Of a stretch of 64,000 nt of DNA, positions 9,022 to 17,898 are shown piece after piece (positions within the stretch are counted from its first letter, which is position 1; each line of letters starts with the position of its first letter). A model generated the notes under the pieces. That model made no database searches. It saw nothing but the letters and a program-made list of their open reading frames with translations, and was not told the origin of the DNA. The position numbers were made by a program, and so were the translations under genes. Source of the stretch: Chitinophaga sp. HK235 (GTDB lineage: Bacteria; Bacteroidota; Bacteroidia; Chitinophagales; Chitinophagaceae); assembly GCF_018255755.1 (NCBI RefSeq), contig NZ_CP073766.1:2542001-2606000 (forward strand), read 5' to 3'.

Positions 9022-10467
9022 TTAATTCCAGGAGAACTGCACATCATCGATGGCAGAAGATGCTCTGTTTCCAGAGCCAGAAGTTTTACCCAGCGTAACA
9101 ATGCGGATATATACTTTATTATTGCTGGTGTCCAGCGCGCTGCCGAAATCAACGGTAACAGTATTATTGGAGGCACCACCACCAGTAGTCAATGTCCCGG
9201 TAGCATTGGCTGCAGTAAAGGAAGCAGGAGTATCTCCAGCACCATAGTCAACCGCCCAGGTAGTCACACGTGTGCTGGCAGCATCCAGAGATTGCAGCTT
9301 GAAGCTCATTTTCAGGTTCTTTTTACCAGTAGTGTTTTTGATTTCAAACACAAATGCCACACCTGCCTCTGCTGCTCCAGTCTGACGAACACCAAGCGCA
9401 CGATTTGTAGCTGCTACTTGTTTGGCAGAGTCCATAGTCATATCTGTTCCGGAAGCAAAATTCTTAAATCCGAAAGCTACATCAGCCCATTTCAAAGGTG
9501 CTTTCTTGAAAGCAGCAATGGAATCATTACCGAGGTAGGTAGCCGAAGCACTGGCTCTTACAGTAACACCTACCGGCAGGTCTGTTGCGATATCATCAAA
9601 ATTAATCAGCAACGGAGAGGTTTTCAACTCAATGTTAGTAGCCGGAGGAACAACAGGCTCATTACGGTTACCAGTCATTTTAGCGACATCGGTCACATCG
9701 CGGATTACCAGCTGGTTGTCTGTGTTGAAGATGGTATAGATACCGGTCAGTTCACCAGCGCCTTTAGGTACTTTGGTAGCGGTGAAGTTGGCGTAGCTGC
9801 TGGTGCGTATTACCAGGCTGCCTTTGGTAGTGTCCTGAATACCGATGCTTACATAAGCCTGTCCTTTTGTTGGATCACCGAAGGTTTTGCTGGTATCTGC
9901 TACCAACACCTGTGCTCTTTTGATTTTCACGAGCATGTTCTGGTATTTGCCATTCAGCTGGTCCAGGTAGAGTTCCAGCGGAGCTACTACGTTACCGGAG
10001 CTACCGCCTACCAGGAAGCTGTCTATCAGCGCCTGAGGAATACGTACCGGCTGTTTGGAATCATTCACACCATAACCCAGTTCCAGCAAACCGCCGTAAG
10101 CGCCCAGGGTCAGGCCTTTGGCCTTGATGTATACTCTGCGACCGATAGGATATTTAGCATTCAGGTTGGAGGCGTCCAGCTGGATATTGATACCGGCAGT
10201 GTTATCCTGGATAACGATCTGTTTGAACAGGTTTCCGGATTTGTCGTCACCGATTACCACACCGGACAACACCATATCATTGGTAATGTCTACAGGACTG
10301 CCTTTGTACATGGCCTGCAGCTCAGCCAGGGTATTGGTTACCTGCAGATCAGGATTGCCATCTTTATAGGGAGGTTCGTCAAAAGTCTTTTTACAACCGG
10401 CAACAACCAGGGCCAGCATCAGCATTGCTCCGGAGAATTGTACGAATTGTTTATACAATTTATTCAT
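9022..10467 (-). CDS. DUF5689 domain lipoprotein
   Basis: The 481-residue protein has a signal peptide ending in a lipobox (VVAGCKK, Cys at 25). Residues about 40-265 match DUF5689, an OB-fold-like region with strand motifs such as VLSGVVIGDDKSGN and VIQDNTAGINIQL. The last ~190 residues look like a jelly-roll (choice-of-anchor-like) domain, starting LLINFDDI and ending AIDDVQFSW. It is probably a surface-exposed lipoprotein partner of the TonB-dependent receptor, whose gene lies 47 bp upstream in the same direction. The biochemical role of DUF5689 is unknown; here it sits with nuclease and phosphodiesterase genes. Confidence 0.82.
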   Translation of the reverse strand: MNKLYKQFVQFSGAMLMLALVVAGCKKTFDEPPYKDGNPDLQVTNTLAELQAMYKGSPVDITNDMVLSGVVIGDDKSGNLFKQIVIQDNTAGINIQLDASNLNAKYPIGRRVYIKAKGLTLGAYGGLLELGYGVNDSKQPVRIPQALIDSFLVGGSSGNVVAPLELYLDQLNGKYQNMLVKIKRAQVLVADTSKTFGDPTKGQAYVSIGIQDTTKGSLVIRTSSYANFTATKVPKGAGELTGIYTIFNTDNQLVIRDVTDVAKMTGNRNEPVVPPATNIELKTSPLLINFDDIATDLPVGVTVRASASATYLGNDSIAAFKKAPLKWADVAFGFKNFASGTDMTMDSAKQVAATNRALGVRQTGAAEAGVAFVFEIKNTTGKKNLKMSFKLQSLDAASTRVTTWAVDYGAGDTPASFTAANATGTLTTGGGASNNTVTVDFGSALDTSNNKVYIRIVTLGKTSGSGNRASSAIDDVQFSWN

Positions 10468-10514
10468 CTGATATTCAGTTTAATGATTTTAGTTATACTT
10501 TATCTTTTTCACCA

Positions 10515-13043
10515 TTACATGCGTAAAGCCAGGCTAGCAAAGTAGTTCAGGCCATATGCATAGTAATACTTGGCGGGGAATTTATTCACGTTCTTATCAG
10601 TGTAGTCGAAACGCAGCTGTTCAAAACCACCGGTAATCATTTTCTGGTTATTCAGCAGATTGTTGACACCTGCGGTGAATACCAGTGTAGACCTGATTTT
10701 GCCGGTTTTGATGCGGAAGGTTTTACCACCGAAGATGTCTACGGTTGTCTGACCTGGCAGTTGTTCCTGTGCGAGGACGCTCTTCCACAGATCGGAGCCG
10801 GGCTCTACGCCGTTGGTAGCGCGTTCTGTACGTCTGATGGGGTTCATGCTCACCCACATCTGATCGAAGTAGTTAACGTTGAGGTTCACGAACCAGGCTT
10901 TTTTACCCTGATAGTTGAGTCCTACGGTATATGCTTCCTGCGGTGTCTGGCCGATGCGGTAGTTTTTGGAATAAACAGTTTCGTTGGCCAATACGGTAGC
11001 GCTGTTGTCTACAGTTACCACTGCGTTCTGGCGGGTATTGTAGTAGTAGCGTCCGATGTTGGCGGCAGCTTTAATGCTCAGACCTTTATACAGCGGAGCT
11101 TCCAGACCTATCTCCATGCCATAGTGTTCTTTACCGATATTGGAAAGAGCATAGTTCACGAAGTTCTGGTAGCTGTCATCGTAATAACTCAGCACGTCCA
11201 TACCATCTTTGAAGTTGGTATAATAACCGTTGAGACGGAGCTTCAGCTTTTCCCAGTTGAGCACATAGCCTGCTTCCACATCAATGATCTGTTCGGAACG
11301 AACATCGTTCTGGGCAGTGTTGCGGATACGTGGAGAGGTGAACACACTTTCCACGAAAGGTGCGCGGGTAGCGTAAGAGCCGTTGGCGAACAGATAGTTG
11401 CGGCCATCTATTTTCCAGGTGATACCACCTTTGGCGGCGTAGTTGATAAAGGTATAAACAGTGGACTTGCCTTTGGAATTATCAGGATACAGACCATTAC
11501 GGACATTACCGGTTCTCCACATGGAAGTGGAAGAATAAGCGCCGGAGAGGAAAAAGTCGAAGTGGTTGTACTTGAAGACCGTTTGCATAAAGGCTTTGGC
11601 TTCATTGAGGCTCAGCGTATAGTCGTAACCGAACTTATCGTTCTTTTTCAGTACACGGTTAGGATCGTCCAGGTCGTTCTGATTCATCTGGCTGCTGCCG
11701 GGGAAGTCCCTTTCTGCAAACTGGTTCAGGTTGAGATAATAATCACCACCCAGCAGATCGTTTACTCTTTTGAAGTTGTGGTCCTGTTGTACATTGTAGG
11801 AAATACCGGCGGTGAACTCGATATTTTTATCCAGCAGGGTATTATAAACGGAGTTGAAATTACCTTTTTGCGTGGAAGTAATTCTGTCTTCCAGAATATA
11901 GCGGGAACGCAGGCCATCTTTGCCGATGCTGTGACGGTTTACTTCATAGAGATTGTCCCAGTTGATCTGACGTGCATTTACATCGTTGGTAAAGATGCTG
12001 GCGAGCAGCTGACGGGTAGCGTCATCGGTGGCATAACTAGGCAGGTTGCGGTAGTAATCCGGGCGTGGGTCCGGAGCATTGTACCAGTCCAGTGCAGTGC
12101 GGGTGCGGTCACCGAAGGAATAGGAACCGGTTGTTTTCAGGCTGCTTTTGTTATTGATGGTCCATTCGTGGTTGAGGATAAAATAAGGCTGGAAGTTGCT
12201 GGTATAGTTGGCACTTCTTTTTTTACCCTGTTGATACCCCCAGGAAGGATTGTAAAAATTGGAACCTGCGAGGTCATACATTTCCTGCGTGGCCGCTGTT
12301 TGTCCGCCGTAAACGGTGGGCGTACCGAAGGTAGTGAATGACAACAGGTGATGTTTGTTGATTTTTTTGTCGATGGATGCGAAGTAGGAAGCACCGTTGT
12401 AGAAGGTACCATCAACATATCCCTGGCCGGCGTAGCGGAAAGAACCGGCTACGGAAAAGGCCCATCCGTTGGACATCAGACCGGTAGACCAGCTGGCCAT
12501 TACACGGTTGTTGTAGTTGCGGTTGGATTGTGCATAACCTACACTCAGCTCTTTGCTTTGTTTGGATGCACGGGTATCGATGTAGTTGGCACCACCAATA
12601 TCCCCGTAGGCAAAATCGATAGGACGCAGGCCAATACTGGTAATACGGCTGCGCATCACATCATTGAGGCCACCCCATAAACTCCAGGCCGTATAGCCGT
12701 TGGTGAGGTTTTTAACAGGCGCTCCATTGATATAGGTATCAAAGTAGGAAGCATCATATCCGCGTAATTTGAAGCGGGCCGCATTAAAATTAAAGACGCC
12801 GGAATAATAAGGGTCACGGCCGCCATAAAGGATGGAAGAGATGCTTTGTCCGGATGATCCGGCATTGTTGTCAGCATCATTTTCGTCCAACACAATTACG
12901 GGGATGTTGCTCCTGATATCTTCCTTCAGTTCCAGTGCTGCCACACTGTCTTTCTTCACCTGGGAAAAAACGCCGGGAGCAGCAAGCAGCAAGCTAATTC
13001 CCGTAAACAGTCTTTTGGAAAAAATCCTAGCAGATCTATTCAT
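10515..13043 (-). CDS. TonB-dependent receptor
   Basis: This 842-residue outer-membrane receptor has a signal peptide ending near GVFSQ, a short plug region (about 45-170, including FKLRGYDASYFDTYINGAPV and the IGGANYIDTRAS end) and a long 22-strand-type barrel finishing at SLALRM. It has no N-terminal carboxypeptidase-like domain or STN domain, so it differs from the SusC-type receptors elsewhere in the window and is unlikely to signal to an anti-sigma factor. It precedes the DUF5689 lipoprotein gene in one operon. The ligand is not known; the divergent EEP gene and the nearby nuclease suggest nucleotides, oligonucleotides or phosphate-containing compounds (inference). Confidence 0.88.
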   Translation of the reverse strand: MNRSARIFSKRLFTGISLLLAAPGVFSQVKKDSVAALELKEDIRSNIPVIVLDENDADNNAGSSGQSISSILYGGRDPYYSGVFNFNAARFKLRGYDASYFDTYINGAPVKNLTNGYTAWSLWGGLNDVMRSRITSIGLRPIDFAYGDIGGANYIDTRASKQSKELSVGYAQSNRNYNNRVMASWSTGLMSNGWAFSVAGSFRYAGQGYVDGTFYNGASYFASIDKKINKHHLLSFTTFGTPTVYGGQTAATQEMYDLAGSNFYNPSWGYQQGKKRSANYTSNFQPYFILNHEWTINNKSSLKTTGSYSFGDRTRTALDWYNAPDPRPDYYRNLPSYATDDATRQLLASIFTNDVNARQINWDNLYEVNRHSIGKDGLRSRYILEDRITSTQKGNFNSVYNTLLDKNIEFTAGISYNVQQDHNFKRVNDLLGGDYYLNLNQFAERDFPGSSQMNQNDLDDPNRVLKKNDKFGYDYTLSLNEAKAFMQTVFKYNHFDFFLSGAYSSTSMWRTGNVRNGLYPDNSKGKSTVYTFINYAAKGGITWKIDGRNYLFANGSYATRAPFVESVFTSPRIRNTAQNDVRSEQIIDVEAGYVLNWEKLKLRLNGYYTNFKDGMDVLSYYDDSYQNFVNYALSNIGKEHYGMEIGLEAPLYKGLSIKAAANIGRYYYNTRQNAVVTVDNSATVLANETVYSKNYRIGQTPQEAYTVGLNYQGKKAWFVNLNVNYFDQMWVSMNPIRRTERATNGVEPGSDLWKSVLAQEQLPGQTTVDIFGGKTFRIKTGKIRSTLVFTAGVNNLLNNQKMITGGFEQLRFDYTDKNVNKFPAKYYYAYGLNYFASLALRM

Positions 13044-13141
13044 GCATTGTAATTTGTACAGATTCGTTGGTCCGGGTTATTATCACTGCAGGTCTACAAA
13101 CAGATTTTGTTGGCACAGAGATAATTTTAAAAATCAGGCCG

Positions 13142-13149
13142 CAAAGCTA
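13142..13149 (-). promoter_or_regulatory. -7 promoter box for the TonB receptor/DUF5689 operon
   Basis: Read on the minus strand this is TAGCTTTG, a perfect match to the Bacteroidota TAnnTTTG box, about 100 bp upstream of the receptor start. A clear -33 TTG is not seen. Confidence 0.45.
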
Positions 13150-13240
13150 AGGTATTTTTTTATCGGTAAAGACACTTGTTTACGATCTCTTAATATTAGT
13201 TAACACTGATTAACACTACAGCTGCGAGAAAAATTTCCAT

Positions 13241-13248
13241 TATCTTTG
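13241..13248 (+). promoter_or_regulatory. -7 promoter box for the EEP gene
   Basis: TATCTTTG matches TAnnTTTG exactly and lies 23 bp before the start codon, giving a short leader. No good -33 TTG is apparent. Confidence 0.5.
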
Positions 13249-13271
13249 CGCCCCATAACATTGGCATACAC

Positions 13272-14318
13272 ATGATCAGAAGAGGAATATTATGGCTATC
13301 TCTGTGCTTGGCCGTGACCTGCACCTATGCTCAAAGCAAACAGTATAAAGTAGTCAACATCGGTTTTTATAACCTGGAAAACTTTTACGATACCACCCAT
13401 CAGCAAGGGGTAAACGATTATGAGTTTCTGCCCCAGGGCCAGAAACGATATACCGGTGAAGTATATCTTGATAAGGTTAAAAACCTCGCCAGCGTAATAA
13501 AGGATATTGGCACCAACATTTCTCCTGAAGGACTGACTATCCTGGGCGTAGCGGAAATAGAGACCCGTGGCGTGCTGGAAGATCTTACACAACACCCGTT
13601 GTTAAAGGATCGTGGTTATGAAATCGTGCATTATAATTCTCCTGATGCCAGAGGGGTAGATGTAGGACTCCTGTACAATCCCCGGCATTTTAAGGTGGAA
13701 CACAGTGCTCCCCTGCCGGTAGAACTGCCTGCTGATGCGGCCGGCAACCGTCATAAAACAAGAGATGTGCTGTGGGTGAAAGGTAACCTCGACGGACAAA
13801 CGCTGCATGTGCTGGTCAACCACTGGCCTTCCAGACTGGGTGGTGAAGCTGCTTCTGCGCCATTACGCGCTATTGCAGCAAGTGTCTGTCGCACACTTAT
13901 TGACTCACTGTTGCAGCAGGAGCCCGATGCCAATATCGTGGTGATGGGCGACCTCAATGACAACCCAACCAACGAAAGCCTCACCCGCGTTTTGAAAGCC
14001 GGTGGCGATCAGCAAAAGCTGAAAGCCGGTGAACTTTTCAACCCATGGGTATCTTTCTACAACAAAGGTATCGGCACCCTCGCCTATCAGGATGCCTGGG
14101 CTTTGTTCGACCAGATCGTCATCTCTCAGAATCTGTTGTCAAAAAAAGAAGGACAGTTCCGTTTCTATAAAGCCAATATTTTTAAACGGGATGATATGAT
14201 ACAGACCAGTGGCCGTTATAAGGGCTATCCCAAACGGACCTACGATTTTGATAACTATGCGGGTGGGTTCTCCGATCACTTCCCGACATTCATCTCTCTG
14301 ATAAAAGCAATTGAATAA
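13272..14318 (+). CDS. Endonuclease/exonuclease/phosphatase (EEP) family protein
   Basis: This 348-residue protein carries a signal peptide (ending near TYAQ) and is predicted to be periplasmic or secreted. EEP motifs appear in order: FYNLENFYD, the metal-binding Glu in LGVAEIE, NHWPSR, the catalytic GDLNDNP and the terminal SDHFP. The family uses Mg2+ to cleave phosphodiesters in nucleic acids, phospholipids or inositol phosphates. It is divergent from the TonB receptor operon, about 230 bp apart, and the two probably share regulation. With the upstream NUC1 nuclease it fits processing of external nucleic acids, although other phosphodiesters cannot be excluded. Confidence 0.9.
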   Translation: MIRRGILWLSLCLAVTCTYAQSKQYKVVNIGFYNLENFYDTTHQQGVNDYEFLPQGQKRYTGEVYLDKVKNLASVIKDIGTNISPEGLTILGVAEIETRGVLEDLTQHPLLKDRGYEIVHYNSPDARGVDVGLLYNPRHFKVEHSAPLPVELPADAAGNRHKTRDVLWVKGNLDGQTLHVLVNHWPSRLGGEAASAPLRAIAASVCRTLIDSLLQQEPDANIVVMGDLNDNPTNESLTRVLKAGGDQQKLKAGELFNPWVSFYNKGIGTLAYQDAWALFDQIVISQNLLSKKEGQFRFYKANIFKRDDMIQTSGRYKGYPKRTYDFDNYAGGFSDHFPTFISLIKAIE

Positions 14319-14329
14319 CCCGTTAAATA

Positions 14330-14362
14330 AAGGCAGGCCGGATTAAGCTCCCGGCTTGCCTT
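14330..14362. terminator. Hairpin between convergent EEP and xseB genes
   Basis: A 12-bp stem with one G-U pair (14330-14341 with 14351-14362) overlaps the last codons of xseB. On the minus strand it is followed by TATTT, so it most likely ends the xseA-xseB transcript. Confidence 0.5.
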
Positions 14363-14555
14363 CCATTTGTTTGATGATATTGTTGACCTCCGCTTCTGTG
14401 GCCCTTAGCTTCTGCTGACAGAACTCTATCAACAGGGAAGCCCGTTTTACTCTTTCGGCCAGTACATCTACTGAAACGGTTTCATTTTCTATTTCTGCTG
14501 CTATCTCCTGCAGCTCAGCATAAGCGGCTTCATAAGTCAGTTCCTGTTCCATCAT
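14343..14555 (-). CDS. xseB: Exodeoxyribonuclease VII small subunit
   Basis: This 70-residue protein has the family pattern: the TYEAAYAELQEIAAEIE start, a predicted helical hairpin and a charged C-terminus. XseB binds several copies to XseA to form exonuclease VII, which degrades single-stranded DNA from both ends. Its start lies 26 bp inside the end of xseA, in a different frame, so translation is probably coupled. Confidence 0.93.
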   Translation of the reverse strand: MMEQELTYEAAYAELQEIAAEIENETVSVDVLAERVKRASLLIEFCQQKLRATEAEVNNIIKQMEGKPGA

Positions 14556-15969
14556 GCGGTGTTTTTGCTGTAACGGTGGCTTCCAGTGATGCGTCGTGCA
14601 GCCGTACAGTAATGTGGCTGCCGGGATCTACCGAAAGAGCGCTGTTGATAATTTTATCGCCTGCATATACAATGGCAAAGCCACGTTTCAATATATTGAC
14701 AGGACTCATCAATTTGAATAAGGTATCATAATGTGCCAGCTGTCCGCGTTTATTCTGCGTATACAGCCGGTTAAAGGAACGGATGTTGGCCACCAGGTTT
14801 TGCAACTCATTTTGTTTGGCTGCCAGCACCATCCTGGGCCGGGACAAGATCGCACTGCTCAGGTTCAGCAACGCATGCTGATGATGCTGTAATACCGAAC
14901 GGGAGCCATGCGACACCAGGCTGTGATATCCGTGCAATATTTCACGATGATGCTGCAACACGGTACGTGACTGGTTGATCACAGCCGAATTCAACGCAGA
15001 CAAGGCTTTGTAATGCTCCGAAAAAAGTTGTTGCGCTTTGATCAGAATGGTTTGTTGCAATCCGCTCACAGCATCCTCAAAAGATTTGTTATGTGCAATG
15101 ATCAGTTCTGCTGCCTTGGTGGGCGTTTTGGTAGGACTGTGTGCCATCATATCGGTGATGGTCTCGTTTTTCTGATGACCGATACCGGTAATGACAGGAA
15201 TGGGAAACTTGGCCACTGCCCTGCCCAGCAGGAAAGTGTCAAATAACAGGAAGTCTGTTTGCGCGCCACCACCGCGGATAATCACCACTGCATCATAAGG
15301 GATGCCACTCATGTACACATCAATCAGCCGCTGTTGTACCAGCTCAGCTTTTGTTTCTCCCTGTACAACGGTAAAATAAGTGTCAACCTGAAACTTATAA
15401 CCAAAACGGTTATAATCCAGTGTATGCCGGAAATCCTGAAAACCCGCGGAGTTTCCGGAAGTAATGACTGCGATTTTCTGAATGACTGCCCCGAAGGAAA
15501 GTTGACTGTTTCGTGTAATATACCTGTCTCCTTCCTTACGGATAAAGTCGGCACATTCCGTCAGCAATCTTTGCAGGGTCTGTTGTTTCTGCTGTTCCAG
15601 CATGCCAATGGTGAAGCTGGTATCGATATCGAGCAGGGTGATCTGCAGACCATGCACCTGATGGTAGCTGACAGCCACTTTCACCAGTACATGAATATCG
15701 TTCCTGAACTGCTGGCCGGTCACATATTCAAACTCCTTGATACGTATAGCACCATTACCCCAGGCCACCGCAGATACTTTGGCCACGATGGCGCTGGAAG
15801 AAGTATCCTTTTCCACCAGATCGAAATAATGATATCCTTTCTGGGCATAGAAGGAATGGTTGGTCACATCGGCGACCACCCAATAGGTTTCTTCTCCAAA
15901 TACATTGGAAAGGGCCTGCTGGATCTTGCCGGTAAGCGCAGAGAGTTTTATGGATTCAGGTGCAGTCAT
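14530..15969 (-). CDS. xseA: Exodeoxyribonuclease VII large subunit
   Basis: The 479-residue protein shows the XseA layout: an N-terminal OB fold (about 5-120), a catalytic region with ITSGNSAGFQDF, VVIIRGGGAQTDF and PVITGIGHQKNET, a long coiled-coil region (about 295-410) and a C-terminal RGFAIVY segment. Canonical proteins read TSPTGAA in the first motif; here it is TSGNSAG, a small variation. The cytoplasmic enzyme processes single-stranded DNA ends in repair and recombination. The gene overlaps xseB by 26 bp. Confidence 0.94.
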   Translation of the reverse strand: MTAPESIKLSALTGKIQQALSNVFGEETYWVVADVTNHSFYAQKGYHYFDLVEKDTSSSAIVAKVSAVAWGNGAIRIKEFEYVTGQQFRNDIHVLVKVAVSYHQVHGLQITLLDIDTSFTIGMLEQQKQQTLQRLLTECADFIRKEGDRYITRNSQLSFGAVIQKIAVITSGNSAGFQDFRHTLDYNRFGYKFQVDTYFTVVQGETKAELVQQRLIDVYMSGIPYDAVVIIRGGGAQTDFLLFDTFLLGRAVAKFPIPVITGIGHQKNETITDMMAHSPTKTPTKAAELIIAHNKSFEDAVSGLQQTILIKAQQLFSEHYKALSALNSAVINQSRTVLQHHREILHGYHSLVSHGSRSVLQHHQHALLNLSSAILSRPRMVLAAKQNELQNLVANIRSFNRLYTQNKRGQLAHYDTLFKLMSPVNILKRGFAIVYAGDKIINSALSVDPGSHITVRLHDASLEATVTAKTPHDGTGTDL

Positions 15970-15999
15970 GGGTGACTGTAAAGATAGGGAAAAGCACCA

Positions 16000-16845
16000 T
16001 CATCCCGGAAAACGGGCCAGCTCAGATTGACTGAATATCCATTCCGGTGTGATCAGTTTTCCCCCGAAGGAAGCGGGATACCAGGGCCCCTCAGCAGCAG
16101 GATTTTTGAGGACATGGATATTTTGAGCAGGCATATAACTCTGTGCCAGCATAAAAACCTTCTCCCCTGCCGTGTTTCGGGCTACGTCCATCACAATCAC
16201 CGCATGTCCGGGGGAACCACCCCTGATAAATACATCACCCGGCAGTATCTCACGCGTAGCCGCCACCGTTTGCAGCTCCCTGCTCAGCGACAAGGTACCT
16301 GCATATGCAAATACTGTTTGAAGATACTGCATAAAACCAGCCCTGTCAGTAGAGGGCTGTGCCAGGCGCTGTTTGCTGAGTTTACCCTGCTGCGGCACAA
16401 AACGATAGCCCAGCCGCCAGCTGGCGTAATCCATCCAGGTACCATCCGTCGCATGAAAACCGATCTGCTGTTCTTTACCCGATGTGTACAGGTATTCGGC
16501 ATACAGGCGCATCACGGCGTCTGCACATTGCTGCAGATCACGATTGCCCACGGAAATATCAAGAACGGCATATTGTGCTTCCTGATTGGCTTTGCGACGA
16601 CCATCATACAAATACACGGTATGATCTTTCTTTAAATCCATTTTACGGAGCCAGGCACCAAAAGTGCCCGGGGCCTGCGGAATGCGGGCATAGCCGGCCG
16701 GCAGCGGAATCTCACCTACAGTGGCTGGCGCTACTGCAGCCTCCACAGCTAACGCAGGTGTGTCCGGTAATGTATGGCCGGCAGCATTACAGGCGCTGAT
16801 GCCGGCACAAAGGGTCAATAACTGAATGGCATGTACGGTACGCAT
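16000..16845 (-). CDS. DUF4846 domain lipoprotein
   Basis: This 281-residue protein matches DUF4846: after the N-terminus come PLPAGYARIP, a GTFGAWLR segment, DISVGNRDLQQCADAVMRL, the WRLGYRF region and a C-terminal part with ILPGDVFIRGG and HAVIVMDVA, which resembles NlpC/P60-like folds. The signal sequence ends in an ISAC lipobox-like site (Cys19). Function is unknown; members are common lipoproteins in Bacteroidota. It is 30 bp downstream of xseA's start on the same strand but appears functionally unrelated. Confidence 0.8.
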   Translation of the reverse strand: MRTVHAIQLLTLCAGISACNAAGHTLPDTPALAVEAAVAPATVGEIPLPAGYARIPQAPGTFGAWLRKMDLKKDHTVYLYDGRRKANQEAQYAVLDISVGNRDLQQCADAVMRLYAEYLYTSGKEQQIGFHATDGTWMDYASWRLGYRFVPQQGKLSKQRLAQPSTDRAGFMQYLQTVFAYAGTLSLSRELQTVAATREILPGDVFIRGGSPGHAVIVMDVARNTAGEKVFMLAQSYMPAQNIHVLKNPAAEGPWYPASFGGKLITPEWIFSQSELARFPG

Positions 16846-16947
16846 AGGTAGTATTTGATTCTTTGATTTAGGATTTTTTGATTTACATATTTTATTAAAA
16901 TCGAAAATCGATCAATTACTGAGATGCAGGAGGCACTCATTTCCATA

Positions 16948-17898
16948 CTACCCGGCAGACTCTTTTTGGGCAGGTTGCAGTATGCGCTGGATGGTGGCCG
17001 TTTTCAGCTCTTTACCGATAAACACCAGCGTGGAAGCCGGTGTCACATCGCCCCAGGGCCCGACCGGTAGGATATGGAGGTATTTACCGGTAGACTGTAC
17101 CAGGTATTTCTGCGGATCGTTTTGTACAGCCACATATCCCTTGATGCGGTATAACTGTTCCGGATATCCGTTAAAATGAAGGTCCAGTACAAACACCAGC
17201 ATATTCAGGTTAAAAGGATGGGGCGATTCAAATAATACAGTATTGATTTTGTGGGCCGTTTTTACCGGAGCCACAAGAGGCGCCTGGTCACGCCCTATCC
17301 GCTCCCGGGGCTGCATATCACCTACCCTCACGTTACCATCTTCTGTGGCGGTGATAAAAGCCAACGGGTTGACTTCTTCCAACAGTTGCTGCAACCGCAG
17401 CAAATCCGGCACCGGCAGCCCTTTTACTTTGTTGAGCACAATCACATCGGCACAGGAAAGCTGTTTTCCTACTTCTGTCACCTGCTCCAAACGTTCTTCC
17501 ACATTTTCCGCATCCACCACACAGATGGTAGATACCAGCTGGTAATGGGCTTTCACCTCTGGCATACTGAACATACCAATGATATTACCCGCATCTGCAA
17601 TACCGGTGGTCTCGATAAAAAGCTGGTCCGGCCGGTCTTCCAACTGTAAGATATTTCCCAGCACCTCCAGCAGGTCGTTGTCCAGCGAACAACAGATACA
17701 GCCACTGGTCAGTTCATATACATCATCCACTTTGGCCGATACCAGTGAAGCATCGATATTGACTTTACCAAATTCATTTTCTATTACAATGTTGCGGAGC
17801 GTGCTGAACTGCTGCAGGAGACTGTTCAACAATGTGGTTTTGCCGGCACCCAGAAAGCCGGTCACCAGATACACTTTAACAGGATTATTTTTTGTCAT
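16948..17898 (-). CDS. CobW/COG0523 family GTP-binding protein
   Basis: The ATG at 17898 gives 316 residues beginning just before the P-loop (GFLGAGKTT); an upstream TTG would add a hydrophobic leader taken from lgt. The CxCC metal-binding motif (GCICCSL), a guanine-specificity VLNKVKG and a C-terminal CobW_C segment (LHFNGYPEQLYRIKGYVAV) are present. COG0523 proteins are GTP-dependent metallochaperones for zinc, cobalt or nitrile hydratase; the metal here is not determinable. It overlaps the 3' end of lgt by 14 bp, suggesting co-transcription. No Zur-like site was found. Confidence 0.9.
   Translation of the reverse strand: MTKNNPVKVYLVTGFLGAGKTTLLNSLLQQFSTLRNIVIENEFGKVNIDASLVSAKVDDVYELTSGCICCSLDNDLLEVLGNILQLEDRPDQLFIETTGIADAGNIIGMFSMPEVKAHYQLVSTICVVDAENVEERLEQVTEVGKQLSCADVIVLNKVKGLPVPDLLRLQQLLEEVNPLAFITATEDGNVRVGDMQPRERIGRDQAPLVAPVKTAHKINTVLFESPHPFNLNMLVFVLDLHFNGYPEQLYRIKGYVAVQNDPQKYLVQSTGKYLHILPVGPWGDVTPASTLVFIGKELKTATIQRILQPAQKESAG

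Noticed and set aside
9292..10545. Open frame of 417 codons opposite the DUF5689 gene
   Set aside because: Antisense to a clear lipoprotein gene, with low-complexity translation and no family match.
10761..12341. Long open frame on the plus strand opposite the TonB receptor (526 codons)
   Set aside because: It is fully antisense to a well-supported receptor gene and its translation has no recognisable domain; long antisense frames are common opposite such genes.
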